From Deinococcus sp. Marseille-Q6407 (GTDB lineage: Bacteria; Deinococcota; Deinococci; Deinococcales; Deinococcaceae): DNA of 64,000 bases. Positions 13,282 through 21,620 of this stretch are shown one piece after another (the stretch's first letter is position 1; the number at the start of each line of letters is the position of its first letter). Position numbers and translations under genes: made by a program. The notes under the pieces were generated by a model. That model had not been told where the DNA came from and searched no databases. It worked only from the letters and a program-made list of their open reading frames with translations. Location of the stretch: positions 62,001-126,000 of the forward strand of contig NZ_CAMPFU010000004.1 of the NCBI RefSeq assembly GCF_946848805.1, in the 5' to 3' direction.

Positions 13282-13917
13282 TCAGTGTGAGCGTTGCCGC
13301 AGCACGGCGATGACGTCTTCCAGCCGCAGACCGCGCAGGGTCAGCACCACCAGCAGGTGATACAGCAAGTCGGCAGCCTCGCCCAGCAACTCCTCATCGT
13401 TCTGGGTGACGGCAGCCAGCGCCACTTCCACCCCTTCCTCGCCCACTTTCTGTGCGGCGCGGCGTGGTTCGCCGGTCAGCAGCCGGGCGGTGTAGCTCTC
13501 GGCCGGGTCGGCTTCCCGGCGGCCCTGTACGGTGCGCTCCAGACGGCCCAGCATTTCCAGCGCGGGTGGCTCGGCGCTGAAACAGCTGACGGCCCCGGTG
13601 TGGCAGGTCGGTCCCTGCGGCCGGGCCAGGGCCAGCAGCGCGTCGCTGTCGCAGTCGGTGCTCAGGCGCACCAGCTGCAGGGTATTCCCCGAGCTTTCGC
13701 CTTTGGTCCACAGGCGCCCCTTGGAGCGGCTGTAAAACGTGACCAGCCCAGTCTCGTGGGTGCGGGCCAGCGCTTCGGCGTTCATGTAGCCCAGCATCAG
13801 CACCTGCGCGGTGTCGGCGTCCTGCACCATGCAGGGCAGCAGGCCGTCCATCTTGGCAAAATCCAGGCTGTCGGGGTCGGGGAACAGATCGGTGGCCGGG
13901 TCAGTGGGGACAGTCAT
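13282..13917 (-). CDS. hisIE: Bifunctional PR-AMP cyclohydrolase / PR-ATP pyrophosphatase
   Basis: Histidine steps 2 and 3. The N-terminal HisI domain (residues ~15-120) shows KMDGLLPCMVQDADT, GYMNAEALARTHETGLVTFY and SRSKGRLWTKGESSGN, with the metal-site region GPTCHTGAVSCF. The C-terminal HisE domain (~125-211) has AQKVGEEGVEVALAA and EAADLLYHLLVVL. The domain fusion and motifs match the enterobacterial HisI protein as I remember it. Last gene of the operon, 48 nt after hisF with AAGG before the ATG, and followed by the terminator at 13212-13249. Confidence 0.96.
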   Translation of the reverse strand: MTVPTDPATDLFPDPDSLDFAKMDGLLPCMVQDADTAQVLMLGYMNAEALARTHETGLVTFYSRSKGRLWTKGESSGNTLQLVRLSTDCDSDALLALARPQGPTCHTGAVSCFSAEPPALEMLGRLERTVQGRREADPAESYTARLLTGEPRRAAQKVGEEGVEVALAAVTQNDEELLGEAADLLYHLLVVLTLRGLRLEDVIAVLRQRSH

Positions 13918-13965
13918 GGGGAACCTTCTTTCTGAAAAAGGAGTGGGAGACGGGAGAAGTTGCGC

Positions 13966-14787
13966 TCAGGACGCGGCCGCAGGCACCGGGCGAACGCTGA
14001 CGCCCTGGCGGGCCAGTTCGGCTTTCAGGTCGGCAATTTCAATCAGGCCCTTGTGGAACACCGAGGCGGCCAGGGCGCCGTCCACTCCCGCCTGCTGAAA
14101 GGCGGCCGTGAAGTGCTCAGGCGCGCCGGCGCCGCCCGAGGCGATCAGCGGCACTGGGCAGACCTCGCGGACGGCGCGCAGCTGGGCCACGTCGTAGCCC
14201 TGGCGCACGCCGTCGCGGTTCATGCAGTTCAGGACAATCTCGCCGGCGCCGCGCCACACCACTTCCTGCGCCCACTCCAGCGTGTCCCAGCCGGTTTGCC
14301 GGGTGCGGGTTTCCTCGCCGGTGAACTGATAGACCCGGTAGCGCCCGGCGTCGTCCTGAAACGAATCGATGCCGATCACCACGCACTGCTGCCCGAACTC
14401 GGCCACCAGTTCTTCAATCAGGTCCGGGCGCTGCAGGGCCGGCGAGTTGATGGAAATCTTATCGGCGCCGCGGCTGAGCACCGCGCGGGCCTGCTCGGGC
14501 GTGCGGATGCCGCCGGCCACGCAAAAAGGAATATCGATCACCCGGGCGATGTCTGACACCCATTCCTTGCCGACTGTGCGGCCGTCGCTGGACGCGGTGA
14601 TGTCGTAAAAAACCAATTCGTCGGCGCCGGCCTGCGCGTAGCGGCGCGCCAGAACCACCGGGTCACCAATCACCTCGTGGCCCCGGAACCGCACGCCCTT
14701 GACCACCTGCCCATCTTTAACATCCAGGCAGGGAATGATGCGGCGGGTCAGCGGCGAACTAGGTGCGGAGAGGGAAGATAAGGTCAT
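13966..14787 (-). CDS. hisF: Imidazole glycerol phosphate synthase cyclase subunit
   Basis: TIM-barrel partner of HisH; makes imidazole glycerol phosphate and AICAR. 273 residues: [20 protein letters not shown] with the catalytic Asp in [55 protein letters not shown] (second catalytic Asp) and [10 protein letters not shown]. The first ~14 residues are an extra low-complexity leader compared with the usual ~257 aa. The ATG overlaps the hisA stop (ATGA). Confidence 0.97.
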   Translation of the reverse strand: MTLSSLSAPSSPLTRRIIPCLDVKDGQVVKGVRFRGHEVIGDPVVLARRYAQAGADELVFYDITASSDGRTVGKEWVSDIARVIDIPFCVAGGIRTPEQARAVLSRGADKISINSPALQRPDLIEELVAEFGQQCVVIGIDSFQDDAGRYRVYQFTGEETRTRQTGWDTLEWAQEVVWRGAGEIVLNCMNRDGVRQGYDVAQLRAVREVCPVPLIASGGAGAPEHFTAAFQQAGVDGALAASVFHKGLIEIADLKAELARQGVSVRPVPAAAS

Positions 14788-15560
14788 AGCTGAGCCTCCT
14801 GAGATGTTGTGACGGGCGCGGCGCTGTCCCAGACCGCCTGGGCCTGCGGCAGCGTGAATTGCCCGGTCAGCAGGGCCTTGCCGAGAATTACGCCAGACAC
14901 CCCGGCGCGGCGCAGCGCGGCGATGTCGTCCAGGCTGGACACACCACCCGACGCTTGCCAGCGCAGCTGCGGGTATTCCCTGACCAGTGCCGTATAGAGC
15001 GCCGTATTGGGACCGCTCAGGGTGCCGTCCCTGGCGATGTCGGTGCAGAGCACGTGCCGGGGTTGCGCTCCCAGCCCAGACAGCTCGGCCAGGAAACTGT
15101 CCAGGCTGCGCTCCGAGCCGGCCTGCCAGCCGTGGGTGAGCAGGGTGCGGCGGCCGTCGGCTTCCAGCCGCAGGTCCAGCGCCAGCGTCAGCCGCTCGGG
15201 GCCGAATTCGCGCAGCCAGGTGGCCGCCTGTCCCGGATTGGCAATGGCGGCGCTGCCCACCACCACCCGGCTCACGCCGCTGTCCAGCAGCCCGGCAATG
15301 TCTTCACCGCTGCGGACTCCGCCGCCCACCTGCAATGGCAGCGATAGCTCGCGGCTCAGGCGGGCCAGTGGCGCCAGCTGCCGCCGCGCCGGGTCGCGGG
15401 CGCCGTCCAGGTCCACCAGATGCAGCAGCCCGGCGCCTGCCGATTGATAATTCAGCGCCAGCGGCAAAGGGTCGGGGGCAAACACCATTTTCTGCGCGAA
15501 GTCGCCCTGGTACAGCCGCACCACCTCGCCGCCCAGCAGGTCAAGCGCTGGAATCAGCAT
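14784..15560 (-). CDS. hisA: ProFAR isomerase HisA
   Basis: Amadori isomerase of histidine step 4, paralogous to HisF. 258 residues beginning [20 protein letters not shown] (catalytic Asp in ALDL), then [42 protein letters not shown] (second catalytic Asp) and [12 protein letters not shown]. The start at 15560 lies inside the hisH end with a 7-nt overlap, and the stop overlaps hisF. The longer open frame upstream is a hisH shadow. Confidence 0.96.
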   Translation of the reverse strand: MLIPALDLLGGEVVRLYQGDFAQKMVFAPDPLPLALNYQSAGAGLLHLVDLDGARDPARRQLAPLARLSRELSLPLQVGGGVRSGEDIAGLLDSGVSRVVVGSAAIANPGQAATWLREFGPERLTLALDLRLEADGRRTLLTHGWQAGSERSLDSFLAELSGLGAQPRHVLCTDIARDGTLSGPNTALYTALVREYPQLRWQASGGVSSLDDIAALRRAGVSGVILGKALLTGQFTLPQAQAVWDSAAPVTTSQEAQL

Positions 15561-16189
15561 CCCGCCACCTCCAGTTCCAGAAAGTTGCGCAGCAGCCGTG
15601 CCCCGGCCGGGCCGGAACGCTCGGGGTGGAACTGAGCGCCCATGAAGTTGCCCTGCCCCAGCACGGCGCTGAACGGCCCGCCGTAGTCGGTCTGGGCTAG
15701 GGTGGCGTCTCCCACTGGCACCGCGTAGGAATGCACGTAGTACATGTAAGCGCCGTCTAGCCCTGCCAGCAGCGGGGTTTCCCGGCGCACGTCCAGCCGG
15801 TTCCAGCCCATGTGCGGCAAGGTCAGGCCGCCGACGTCCAGGCGGCGAGTTTCGCCGTCCACCACGCCCAGGCAGGGCTGATTGCGCCCGCCCTGCGCCG
15901 ATTCCTCGGAGCTTTGGGTCAGCAGTTGCATGCCCAGGCAGATACCCAGCACTGGCTGGGTCAACGCGCGCAGCACGTCCGGCAGGCCCAGGCGCTCCAG
16001 CTCGCGCATGGCGGCGCCGGCGGTGCCCACGCCCGGCAGCAGCACCCGTTCGGCGCGGCGCAGTTCGGTGGCGTCGGCGGTGACCAGTGGGGACACCCCC
16101 AGCCGCTCGAAAGCGAACACCACCGAAGCGAGGTTGGCGCAGCGGGTGTCCACCACCGCGACCGGCGCCCGCGTTTCCGCCCCGCTCAT
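15554..16189 (-). CDS. hisH: Imidazole glycerol phosphate synthase glutamine amidotransferase subunit
   Basis: Class-I glutamine amidotransferase that feeds ammonia to HisF. 211 residues: LLPGVGTAGAAMRELERLGL, nucleophile elbow PVLGICLGMQLL with the catalytic Cys, LPHMGWNR, and HSYAVPV / QFHPERSG supplying the catalytic His and Glu. The ATG at 16189 shares bases with the hisB stop (TGATG); a GTG one codon earlier is possible. CANL near the N terminus and SEES after the elbow match E. coli HisH from memory. Confidence 0.96.
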   Translation of the reverse strand: MSGAETRAPVAVVDTRCANLASVVFAFERLGVSPLVTADATELRRAERVLLPGVGTAGAAMRELERLGLPDVLRALTQPVLGICLGMQLLTQSSEESAQGGRNQPCLGVVDGETRRLDVGGLTLPHMGWNRLDVRRETPLLAGLDGAYMYYVHSYAVPVGDATLAQTDYGGPFSAVLGQGNFMGAQFHPERSGPAGARLLRNFLELEVAGC

Positions 16190-17271
16190 CACAGCACCCC
16201 CTTGCTGCTGGGCAGCTCATGGCCCTCGCGGCGAATGCACTGGCGCAGCGCCCGCCCGAATGCCTTGAACAGACTTTCCACCTGGTGGTGGGCGTTGCCG
16301 CCGTCGCTCACGCACAGGTGCAGGGTGGCCCCCAGAGTCTGCGTCAGGCTCTGGAAAAAGTGCTCGACCAGGCTGGTGTCCAGCTCGCCCACCCGCTCGC
16401 GGGTAAAGTTCGCCCCAAACACCAGATAAGGCCGGCCCGAGAGGTCCAGCGCGCATTCGGCCCTGACCTCGTCCATCGGCAGCACGAAGCCGAAGCGGCC
16501 GATGCCGCGCTTGTCGCCCAGCGCCTCCCGCAGCGCCTGCCCCAGCGCCAGCGCGGTGTCCTCGACCGTGTGGTGCTCATCGATGTGCAGGTCGCCGGAC
16601 ACCTGCACGTCCAGCGCAAAGCCGCCGTGGGTGGCGATCTGGTCCAGCATGTGATCGAAAAAACCCACGCCGGTCTGAATATGAATCGGCCCGCTCCGGT
16701 CGAGGTTCACCCGGATGGTGATATCGGTTTCGCGGGTGGTGCGCCGCACCTCGGCGGTGCGCTCGCGGCCCAGCAGCTGCGCGGCGATGCCCGGCCAGTT
16801 CAGGCCGCCGCCGGAACCGTCCCGGCGGTAGAGCAGGCCCTCCACGCCCAGGTTGGCGGCCAGCCCCAGGTCGGTTTCGCGGTCCCCGATGACGAAGGAG
16901 CGCTGGGGATCGAAGCGGCGCCCCCGCAGTTCGTCCAGCAGCAGCCCGACCTGTGGTTTGCGGCAGGCGCAGCGGTCCTCCGGAAAATGCGGGCAGATGT
17001 AGACCGCGTCAAACGTCACGCCCTGCGACTCGAAAATCTCCAGCATCATCCGCTGCGGCGCGGCGAAATCGGCCTCCGGGAAACTGGGAGTGCCCAGGCC
17101 GTCCTGGTTGGAGACGATCACCAGCCGGAAGCCGGCCGCCTGCAACTCGCGCAGCGCGGGAATCACCAGTGGCTCGAACTGCAATTTGCTGAGCGCGTCC
17201 AGCTGCTTATCCGGCAGCGGCTCAAAGATTAGGGTGCCGTCACGGTCGAGAAAAAGGGTGGGCTGATTCAT
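16189..17271 (-). CDS. hisB: Bifunctional histidinol-phosphatase / imidazoleglycerol-phosphate dehydratase
   Basis: 360 residues. The N-terminal HAD phosphatase (residues ~1-165) has [12 protein letters not shown] (nucleophile Asp), [17 protein letters not shown], a zinc loop [14 protein letters not shown] and [13 protein letters not shown]. The C-terminal IGP dehydratase (~165-360) has [41 protein letters not shown]-like DLSGRPYL and KAFGRALRQ, ending SSKGVL. This two-domain form is the enterobacterial HisB architecture; most other bacteria have a single-domain dehydratase. The start overlaps the hisD stop (ATGA). No hisC lies between hisD and hisB, where E. coli has it. Confidence 0.96.
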   Translation of the reverse strand: MNQPTLFLDRDGTLIFEPLPDKQLDALSKLQFEPLVIPALRELQAAGFRLVIVSNQDGLGTPSFPEADFAAPQRMMLEIFESQGVTFDAVYICPHFPEDRCACRKPQVGLLLDELRGRRFDPQRSFVIGDRETDLGLAANLGVEGLLYRRDGSGGGLNWPGIAAQLLGRERTAEVRRTTRETDITIRVNLDRSGPIHIQTGVGFFDHMLDQIATHGGFALDVQVSGDLHIDEHHTVEDTALALGQALREALGDKRGIGRFGFVLPMDEVRAECALDLSGRPYLVFGANFTRERVGELDTSLVEHFFQSLTQTLGATLHLCVSDGGNAHHQVESLFKAFGRALRQCIRREGHELPSSKGVL

Positions 17272-18614
17272 GCGGGTTCTCCGGATTCTTGCTGGGGGTC
17301 GGTCCCGGCCGGGCGGGACAGGCGCACCTCGGCCGCTCTGGCGTGGGCTTCCAGCCCTTCCTCGCGGGCCAGGGCGGTGACGGCCGGAGCCAGGCTGGCC
17401 AGGCCGGCGGCGGTCACGGTCTGCACGGTGTAGCGGCGGTAAAAGTCCAGCAGGCCCAGGCTGGAAAAGGCCCGCGCCGCGCCGTAGGTGGGCAGCACGT
17501 GGTTGGTGCCGGTGGCGTAGTCGCCGCCCGCTTCGGGGGTCAGGTGCCCAGCGAACACCGACCCGGCGCGGATTCGTCCGCTCAGCGCCGCGGGGTCTGC
17601 TACCTGCAGGCTGAGGTGCTCGGGAGCGTAGGCATCGGCCACCTCGGCGGCTTCTTCCAGGCTGCCGGTCAGAATCAAGCGGCTCTGCGCCAGGGTGCGG
17701 GCGGCAATGTCGCGGCGTGGCAGGGTCGCCAGCTGGCGGGCCAGCTCCTGGCGGGCCGCTTCCAGCACCCGGCGCTCGGGGCTGACCAGCACCACCTGCG
17801 AGTCGGGGCCGTGTTCTGCCTGCGAAAGCAGGTCGGCGGCGGCCCAGGCGGGTTCGGCGCTGGCGTCGGCCACCACCAGCAGCTCGGAAGGGCCGGCCGG
17901 CATGTCTGCGGCGGGGCCGCCCGCCTCGGCGCTGACCAGGGTTTTGGCAGCGGTCACGTAAGCGTTGCCGGGGCCGAAAATCTTGTCGGCACGCGGCACC
18001 TGCTCGGTGCCGTAGGCCAGCGCGGCTATCGCCTGTGCCCCGCCCACCCGCACGAAATCGGTCACGCCCACTTTCAGCGCGGCGTAACATACAGCGGGCG
18101 AAAGCAGACCCTGCGCGTCCGGCGGGCTGCACAGAACCACCCGCTCACAGCCGGCCAGCGCCGCCGGCACGCCCAGCATCAGCACGGTGGAGGGCAGCAC
18201 GGCGCTGCCACCCGGCACATACAGCCCCACCGTGCGCAGCGGCGCGTAGCGCAGTTCGCACTGCACGCCGGGCGCCGTTTCCACCGTCACCGGCTGCGGC
18301 TGCTGCGCGGCGTGAAAAGCGCGGATAGTGCCGTAAGCGGTGTCAATCGCGCGGCGCACCTCGTCGCTGACCTGGGCGGCCTGAGCTTCGGCCTGCTGAC
18401 GGCTCAGCAGCGGTGATGTCAGCTCCACCCGGTCAAACTGGGTGGTCAGCCGCAGCAGCGCGGCGTCACCCTGGGTGCGCACCTCATCCAGAATGGCCCG
18501 CACCCGGGCGGTAATTTCCTGCTCGGCGTTCTGGGCCGGGGGGCGCAGCACCTCGCGGCGCGCTCCAGTGTCCAGCTCGGCCCACACCTGGATGGTCGGC
18601 AGCGGTTCGGTCAT
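17268..18614 (-). CDS. hisD: Histidinol dehydrogenase
   Basis: Zinc enzyme oxidising histidinol to histidine in two NAD-dependent steps. Landmarks: [77 protein letters not shown] (zinc His and catalytic base) and EHLSLQV. I choose the ATG at 18614 because AAGGAG lies 9 nt upstream. An in-frame ATG at 18665 overlapping the hisG stop (TGATG) is an alternative adding 17 residues. Confidence 0.95.
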   Translation of the reverse strand: MTEPLPTIQVWAELDTGARREVLRPPAQNAEQEITARVRAILDEVRTQGDAALLRLTTQFDRVELTSPLLSRQQAEAQAAQVSDEVRRAIDTAYGTIRAFHAAQQPQPVTVETAPGVQCELRYAPLRTVGLYVPGGSAVLPSTVLMLGVPAALAGCERVVLCSPPDAQGLLSPAVCYAALKVGVTDFVRVGGAQAIAALAYGTEQVPRADKIFGPGNAYVTAAKTLVSAEAGGPAADMPAGPSELLVVADASAEPAWAAADLLSQAEHGPDSQVVLVSPERRVLEAARQELARQLATLPRRDIAARTLAQSRLILTGSLEEAAEVADAYAPEHLSLQVADPAALSGRIRAGSVFAGHLTPEAGGDYATGTNHVLPTYGAARAFSSLGLLDFYRRYTVQTVTAAGLASLAPAVTALAREEGLEAHARAAEVRLSRPAGTDPQQESGEPA

Positions 18615-18664
18615 GGGTTCACTCTCCTTTTTAGGGGCCTGCTTGGGTTTGAGGGAGTCGGGCA

Positions 18665-19594
18665 TCACAGCATCTTCTCGATGGGCATCACCAGAATGTT
18701 GGAGCAGCCCAGTTCGCGCAGCCGTTCCATCGTTTCCCAGAACAGGTTCTCGGTGCTGACAGCATGCACCGCCACCTCGGCGTCGGTGTGGCCCAGGCGC
18801 AGCACGGTGGGGTGCTCGGCGGGCAGCAACTGGGTCACCTCTTCCAGGCGGCCTACCGGAGCGTGCAGCATGATGTATTTGCTCTCGCGGGCCTGCTGCA
18901 CTCCGTCCAGCCGGCGCAGCAGCCGCTCCAGCGTGCTCTGCTGCGCCGCTTCCAGGGTGCCGGGGCGGGCAATCAGCTGGGCCTGCGAGCGGAAAATCAC
19001 CTCGCGCTCGCGCAGGCCGTTGGCTTCCAGGGTGCCCCCGGTGCTGACCAGGTCACAGATGGCGTCGGCCAGCCCGGCGCGGGGTGCCACCTCCACTGAG
19101 CCGGTCAACATCACCGGGGTAGCGGCAATGCCCTGGCGTTTCAGCCAGCTGCGCAGCAGGTAAGGGTAGGAGGTGGCAATGCGCTTGCCGTCCAGCGGCG
19201 CGCTGCGGTCCTCCTCGGCGCGGCCGGCGATGCTCAGGCGGCAGTGGCCGAAATCCAGCGAGCGCAGCAGCCGATACTCGGCGGCGCTGCCGGCCACCTC
19301 GCGCTCCAGCCGGGCTTCTTCCAGCACGTTCTCGCCCACCACGCCCAGGTCGGCGGCGCCGTCCATCACCAGGCCGGGAATGTCGTCGTCGCGCACCCGC
19401 AGCAGGTCCAGCGGCCAGTCCTCGGCGTGGGCCATCAGCCGGGCCTCGTGCAGGTTAAAGCGAATCCCACAGGCCCGCAGCAGCTTGAGGGTGTCGTCGC
19501 TCAGGCGGCCGGACTTCTGCATGGCAATTTTCAGGCGGGGCGGGCGGTCAGTGGAAACGGCCGGGGCGTCAGGTACGGCGGTGGGCTGGCTCAT
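18665..19594 (-). CDS. hisG: ATP phosphoribosyltransferase (long form)
   Basis: First and feedback-regulated enzyme of histidine synthesis. 309 residues, so it is the long HisG with the C-terminal histidine-binding ACT-like domain rather than the short HisZ-dependent form. Landmarks: [82 protein letters not shown] and the end VMPIEKML. Several blocks match E. coli HisG almost word for word in memory. The start has AAGGAG 8 nt upstream, immediately after a 15-bp hairpin of the operon leader. Confidence 0.97.
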   Translation of the reverse strand: MSQPTAVPDAPAVSTDRPPRLKIAMQKSGRLSDDTLKLLRACGIRFNLHEARLMAHAEDWPLDLLRVRDDDIPGLVMDGAADLGVVGENVLEEARLEREVAGSAAEYRLLRSLDFGHCRLSIAGRAEEDRSAPLDGKRIATSYPYLLRSWLKRQGIAATPVMLTGSVEVAPRAGLADAICDLVSTGGTLEANGLREREVIFRSQAQLIARPGTLEAAQQSTLERLLRRLDGVQQARESKYIMLHAPVGRLEEVTQLLPAEHPTVLRLGHTDAEVAVHAVSTENLFWETMERLRELGCSNILVMPIEKML

Positions 19595-19611
19595 GGTCGA
19601 GTCTCCTTATG

Positions 19612-19738
19612 CAAGCAGAACTCCCCCGGGGAACCGCTGTGGTGGCTTCCAGGGGAGTTCTGCTTGTGAAGAAGAGGAAGGCACCATCAAGTCGCCACCT
19701 TCCCGCTTCCGGGACGTGGCTAGCTCGAATGATGGTGC
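19612..19738 (-). promoter_or_regulatory. His-operon leader RNA with competing hairpins
   Basis: On the minus-strand RNA the His-codon segment 19738-19730 pairs with 19689-19681 over 9 perfect base pairs. They enclose an inner stem (19720-19716 with 19698-19694, and 19714-19710 with 19705-19701, loop GAAG). A different stem, GGAAGG at 19703-19698 with CCTTCC at 19681-19676, is mutually exclusive with these. A separate 15-bp perfect inverted repeat (19666-19652 with 19626-19612) ends 3 nt before the hisG ribosome site. It has no T run after it, so it is not a standard terminator; pausing, processing or translational control are possible. Confidence 0.7.
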
Positions 19739-19752
19739 GACAAGACAAACAT
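19720..19752 (-). CDS. hisL: Histidine-operon leader peptide (10 aa, His-His-His)
   Basis: Reads MFVLSHHHSS then TAG. The three His codons are at 19729-19737. The ATG is only 10 nt downstream of a -10-like TAGGCT, so the mRNA 5' end is at or just before the start codon and no ribosome site is needed or seen. The His codons form the 5' arm of a hairpin (see leader structure), the arrangement expected if ribosome stalling at His codons senses charged tRNA-His. Identification is from position, codon content and structure; there is no length constraint that would exclude chance. Confidence 0.75.
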   Translation of the reverse strand: MFVLSHHHSS

Positions 19753-19762
19753 CAGTGGCGGT

Positions 19763-19792
19763 AGCCTATGCCCGAGGCTGCCGGCTTGTCAA
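19763..19792 (-). promoter_or_regulatory. his operon promoter
   Basis: TTGACA at 19792-19787, 18-nt spacer, TAGGCT at 19768-19763, then 10 nt to the leader-peptide ATG. It is divergent from the argF promoter, with the two -35 boxes separated by about 38 nt. Confidence 0.75.
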
Positions 19793-19830
19793 ACGCCGGG
19801 TTGCCCCCCGCCGAGGAACAGGGGGGGCGG

Positions 19831-19882
19831 TTGCATTTTGGCTGCCCGTACGTATAATTTTGCAATGGTGATACAGCAATGA
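19831..19882 (+). promoter_or_regulatory. argF promoter and five-codon upstream ORF
   Basis: TTGCAT (19831-19836), 16-nt spacer, perfect TATAAT (19853-19858), then 6 nt to an ATG at 19865. That ATG opens a five-codon frame (MVIQQ) whose TGA (19880-19882) overlaps the argF ATG at 19879. argF has no ribosome site, so a leaderless mini-ORF feeding ribosomes to argF by termination-reinitiation is plausible. Confidence 0.7.
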
Positions 19883-20907
19883 CCTCAGCTCTCTACGGAC
19901 GCCACCTGCTCAGCCTGCTGGACTGGAGCGCTCAGGACATCCTGAGTGTGCTGGACCTCGCCGCCGAACTCAAGCGCGCCCGACGAGAGCGGAAGGAATT
20001 TCCCAACCTGCATGGCCGCAGCCTGGCGATGATTTTCGAGAAAGGCTCTACCCGCACCCGCAGCGCTTTTGAGTTGGGCATGCTGGACCAGGGCGGGCAC
20101 GCTGTGCATCTGGACAGCCAGGGCACGCATATTTACAGTAAAGAGTCCAATAAAGATACAGCTCGGGTATTGGGCCGAATGTACGACGGCATCATGTACC
20201 GGGGCCGGCTACAGCGCACCGTGCAGGAGCTGGCCGACCATGCCGGCGTGCCGGTCTACAACGCCCTGACCGACGAGTTTCACCCTACCCAGATGTTTGC
20301 CGACATGCTGACCATGCTGGAATATAAACCGGGTCCGGTCGGGGACATTGCCTACGCCTACCTGGGCGATGCCCGCAACAACATGGGCAACTCGCTACTG
20401 CTGCTGGGGGCCAAGTTGGGCATGGACGTGCGCATTGCCGCGCCGCAGCATCTGTGGCCCGAGGAAGCCCACGTGGCTCGCTGCCGCGAGTTTGCTGCTG
20501 AGAGCGGCGCCCGGCTGCTGCTGACCGAGGACATCGCGGAGGCGGTGCAGGACACCGATTTTATCCACACCGATGTCTGGGTCAGCATGGGCGAGCCGGT
20601 AGAAACCTGGGGCGAGCGCATCGAGGAGCTGCTGCCCTATCAGGTGAACAGCGATGTGATGGCCGCGGCGCAGAACCTGGCAGTGCGGTTCATGCACTGC
20701 CTGCCAGCTTTCCACAACGCCGAAACCCGGCTGGGCGCTCAGCTGATGAGCCAGCATCCCCACCTCGCAGGCGGCCTGGAAGTCACCAACGAGCTGTTCG
20801 AGTCGCCGGCCAGCATCGTGTTTGATCAGGCCGAGAACCGCCTGCACACCATCAAGGCGCTGCTGGTGGCGACCCTCTGCCCCGAACCGCGCGTCTGGGC
20901 TGACTGA
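19879..20907 (+). CDS. argF: Ornithine carbamoyltransferase
   Basis: Makes citrulline from ornithine and carbamoyl phosphate in arginine synthesis. 342 residues: carbamoyl-phosphate site [11 protein letters not shown] (preceded by KG where KD or KP is commoner), [40 protein letters not shown], and the ornithine-site [10 protein letters not shown]. The length and the C-terminal [19 protein letters not shown] resemble the E. coli ArgF/catabolic-type group. It is single, divergent from his, with no other arg genes in the window. The frame is open upstream of 19879 only through the mini-ORF. Confidence 0.95.
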   Translation: MTSALYGRHLLSLLDWSAQDILSVLDLAAELKRARRERKEFPNLHGRSLAMIFEKGSTRTRSAFELGMLDQGGHAVHLDSQGTHIYSKESNKDTARVLGRMYDGIMYRGRLQRTVQELADHAGVPVYNALTDEFHPTQMFADMLTMLEYKPGPVGDIAYAYLGDARNNMGNSLLLLGAKLGMDVRIAAPQHLWPEEAHVARCREFAAESGARLLLTEDIAEAVQDTDFIHTDVWVSMGEPVETWGERIEELLPYQVNSDVMAAAQNLAVRFMHCLPAFHNAETRLGAQLMSQHPHLAGGLEVTNELFESPASIVFDQAENRLHTIKALLVATLCPEPRVWAD

Positions 20908-20920
20908 ACCAGAGAACTGT

Positions 20921-21616
20921 TCAGGGCTGGCTGGCCGGGTGGAAATAAAGTTCCGGACCGGCCACGGCGCGGACCACCATCTCCGGCGCCAGGGTGAAGC
21001 CGCCTGGGTCGTCGGTGATAGTGCCCAGTTGCGTGGCGTGGGCAGCGATGGCGGCGGCTTTGTGGGCCGCATAGGGAGCGGTGTCGAAGCTCAGTGCCTG
21101 CGCCTCGGCCGCTGACGGCCAGTCGGGACCGGCCCCCCGCTCGGTCAGCCAAACTGAGTAGCCCAACACCGGTGCCGGGGACGCCGCCCGGACCGGCGCC
21201 CAGGCGGCGCGGTGGTCGGGGTGGGGGTCACGCTGCCAGGGCAGCAGCACCAATGCGGGCGGCGCGGCCTGAAAAGCCTGCTGTACGGCCTGGGTCACGG
21301 TAGCGACCGGAACTTCTGCCAGCTGCCCATCCGGAAACCCCAGCGCCCGGGTGCGTTCTTCCGGTACGCCCAGCAGGTCCAGGCCGCGCCGCCACTCGGC
21401 CAGCCGGGCCGCCACCAGCCGTTCCCGGGGGTATGCCTGTGAGCCGGGGTGCGAGAACCCACCATCGGTGAGCAGTAGCGCCCAGACTTCGGTCTGCTGG
21501 GCTGTCAGGGCAGCCAGCAGGGCGCCGCAGCCCAGCGCCTCGTCGTCCGGGTGGGGAGCCACCACCCAGACCGGGCCCTGCAGCCGGCTTGCATTCAGTG
21601 GAACAGGTGTCAGCAC
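20921..21616 (-). CDS. PIG-L/LmbE-type deacetylase
   Basis: Zinc-dependent N-deacetylase family acting on GlcNAc-containing small molecules or glycolipids. 231 residues. The metal-binding motif VVAPHPDDEALGCGALL (PHPDDE) is near the N terminus, and the third ligand region LPWQRDPHPDHRAAW (HPDH) is central. It starts at a GTG 4 nt after the stop of the glycosidase/acyl-CoA-dehydrogenase gene, so the two are one transcription unit. The substrate is unknown. PIG-L deacetylases occur beside acyl-CoA-dehydrogenase-like proteins in several uncharacterised sugar-modification clusters. Confidence 0.88.
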   Translation of the reverse strand: MLTPVPLNASRLQGPVWVVAPHPDDEALGCGALLAALTAQQTEVWALLLTDGGFSHPGSQAYPRERLVAARLAEWRRGLDLLGVPEERTRALGFPDGQLAEVPVATVTQAVQQAFQAAPPALVLLPWQRDPHPDHRAAWAPVRAASPAPVLGYSVWLTERGAGPDWPSAAEAQALSFDTAPYAAHKAAAIAAHATQLGTITDDPGGFTLAPEMVVRAVAGPELYFHPASQP

Positions 21617-21620
21617 CGGC

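Noticed and set aside
19612..19666. 15-bp hairpin before hisG as an intrinsic terminator
   Set aside because: The stem is perfect but the sequence after it (CATAAGGAG) has no T run on either strand, so I list it only as leader structure.
19603..19752. T-box riboswitch upstream of hisG
   Set aside because: AAGGTGGCGAC at about 19701-19691 loosely recalls the T-box sequence, but the AGGGTGGNACCGCG core, the specifier stem and a terminator with a T run are absent; the leader-peptide reading explains the region better.
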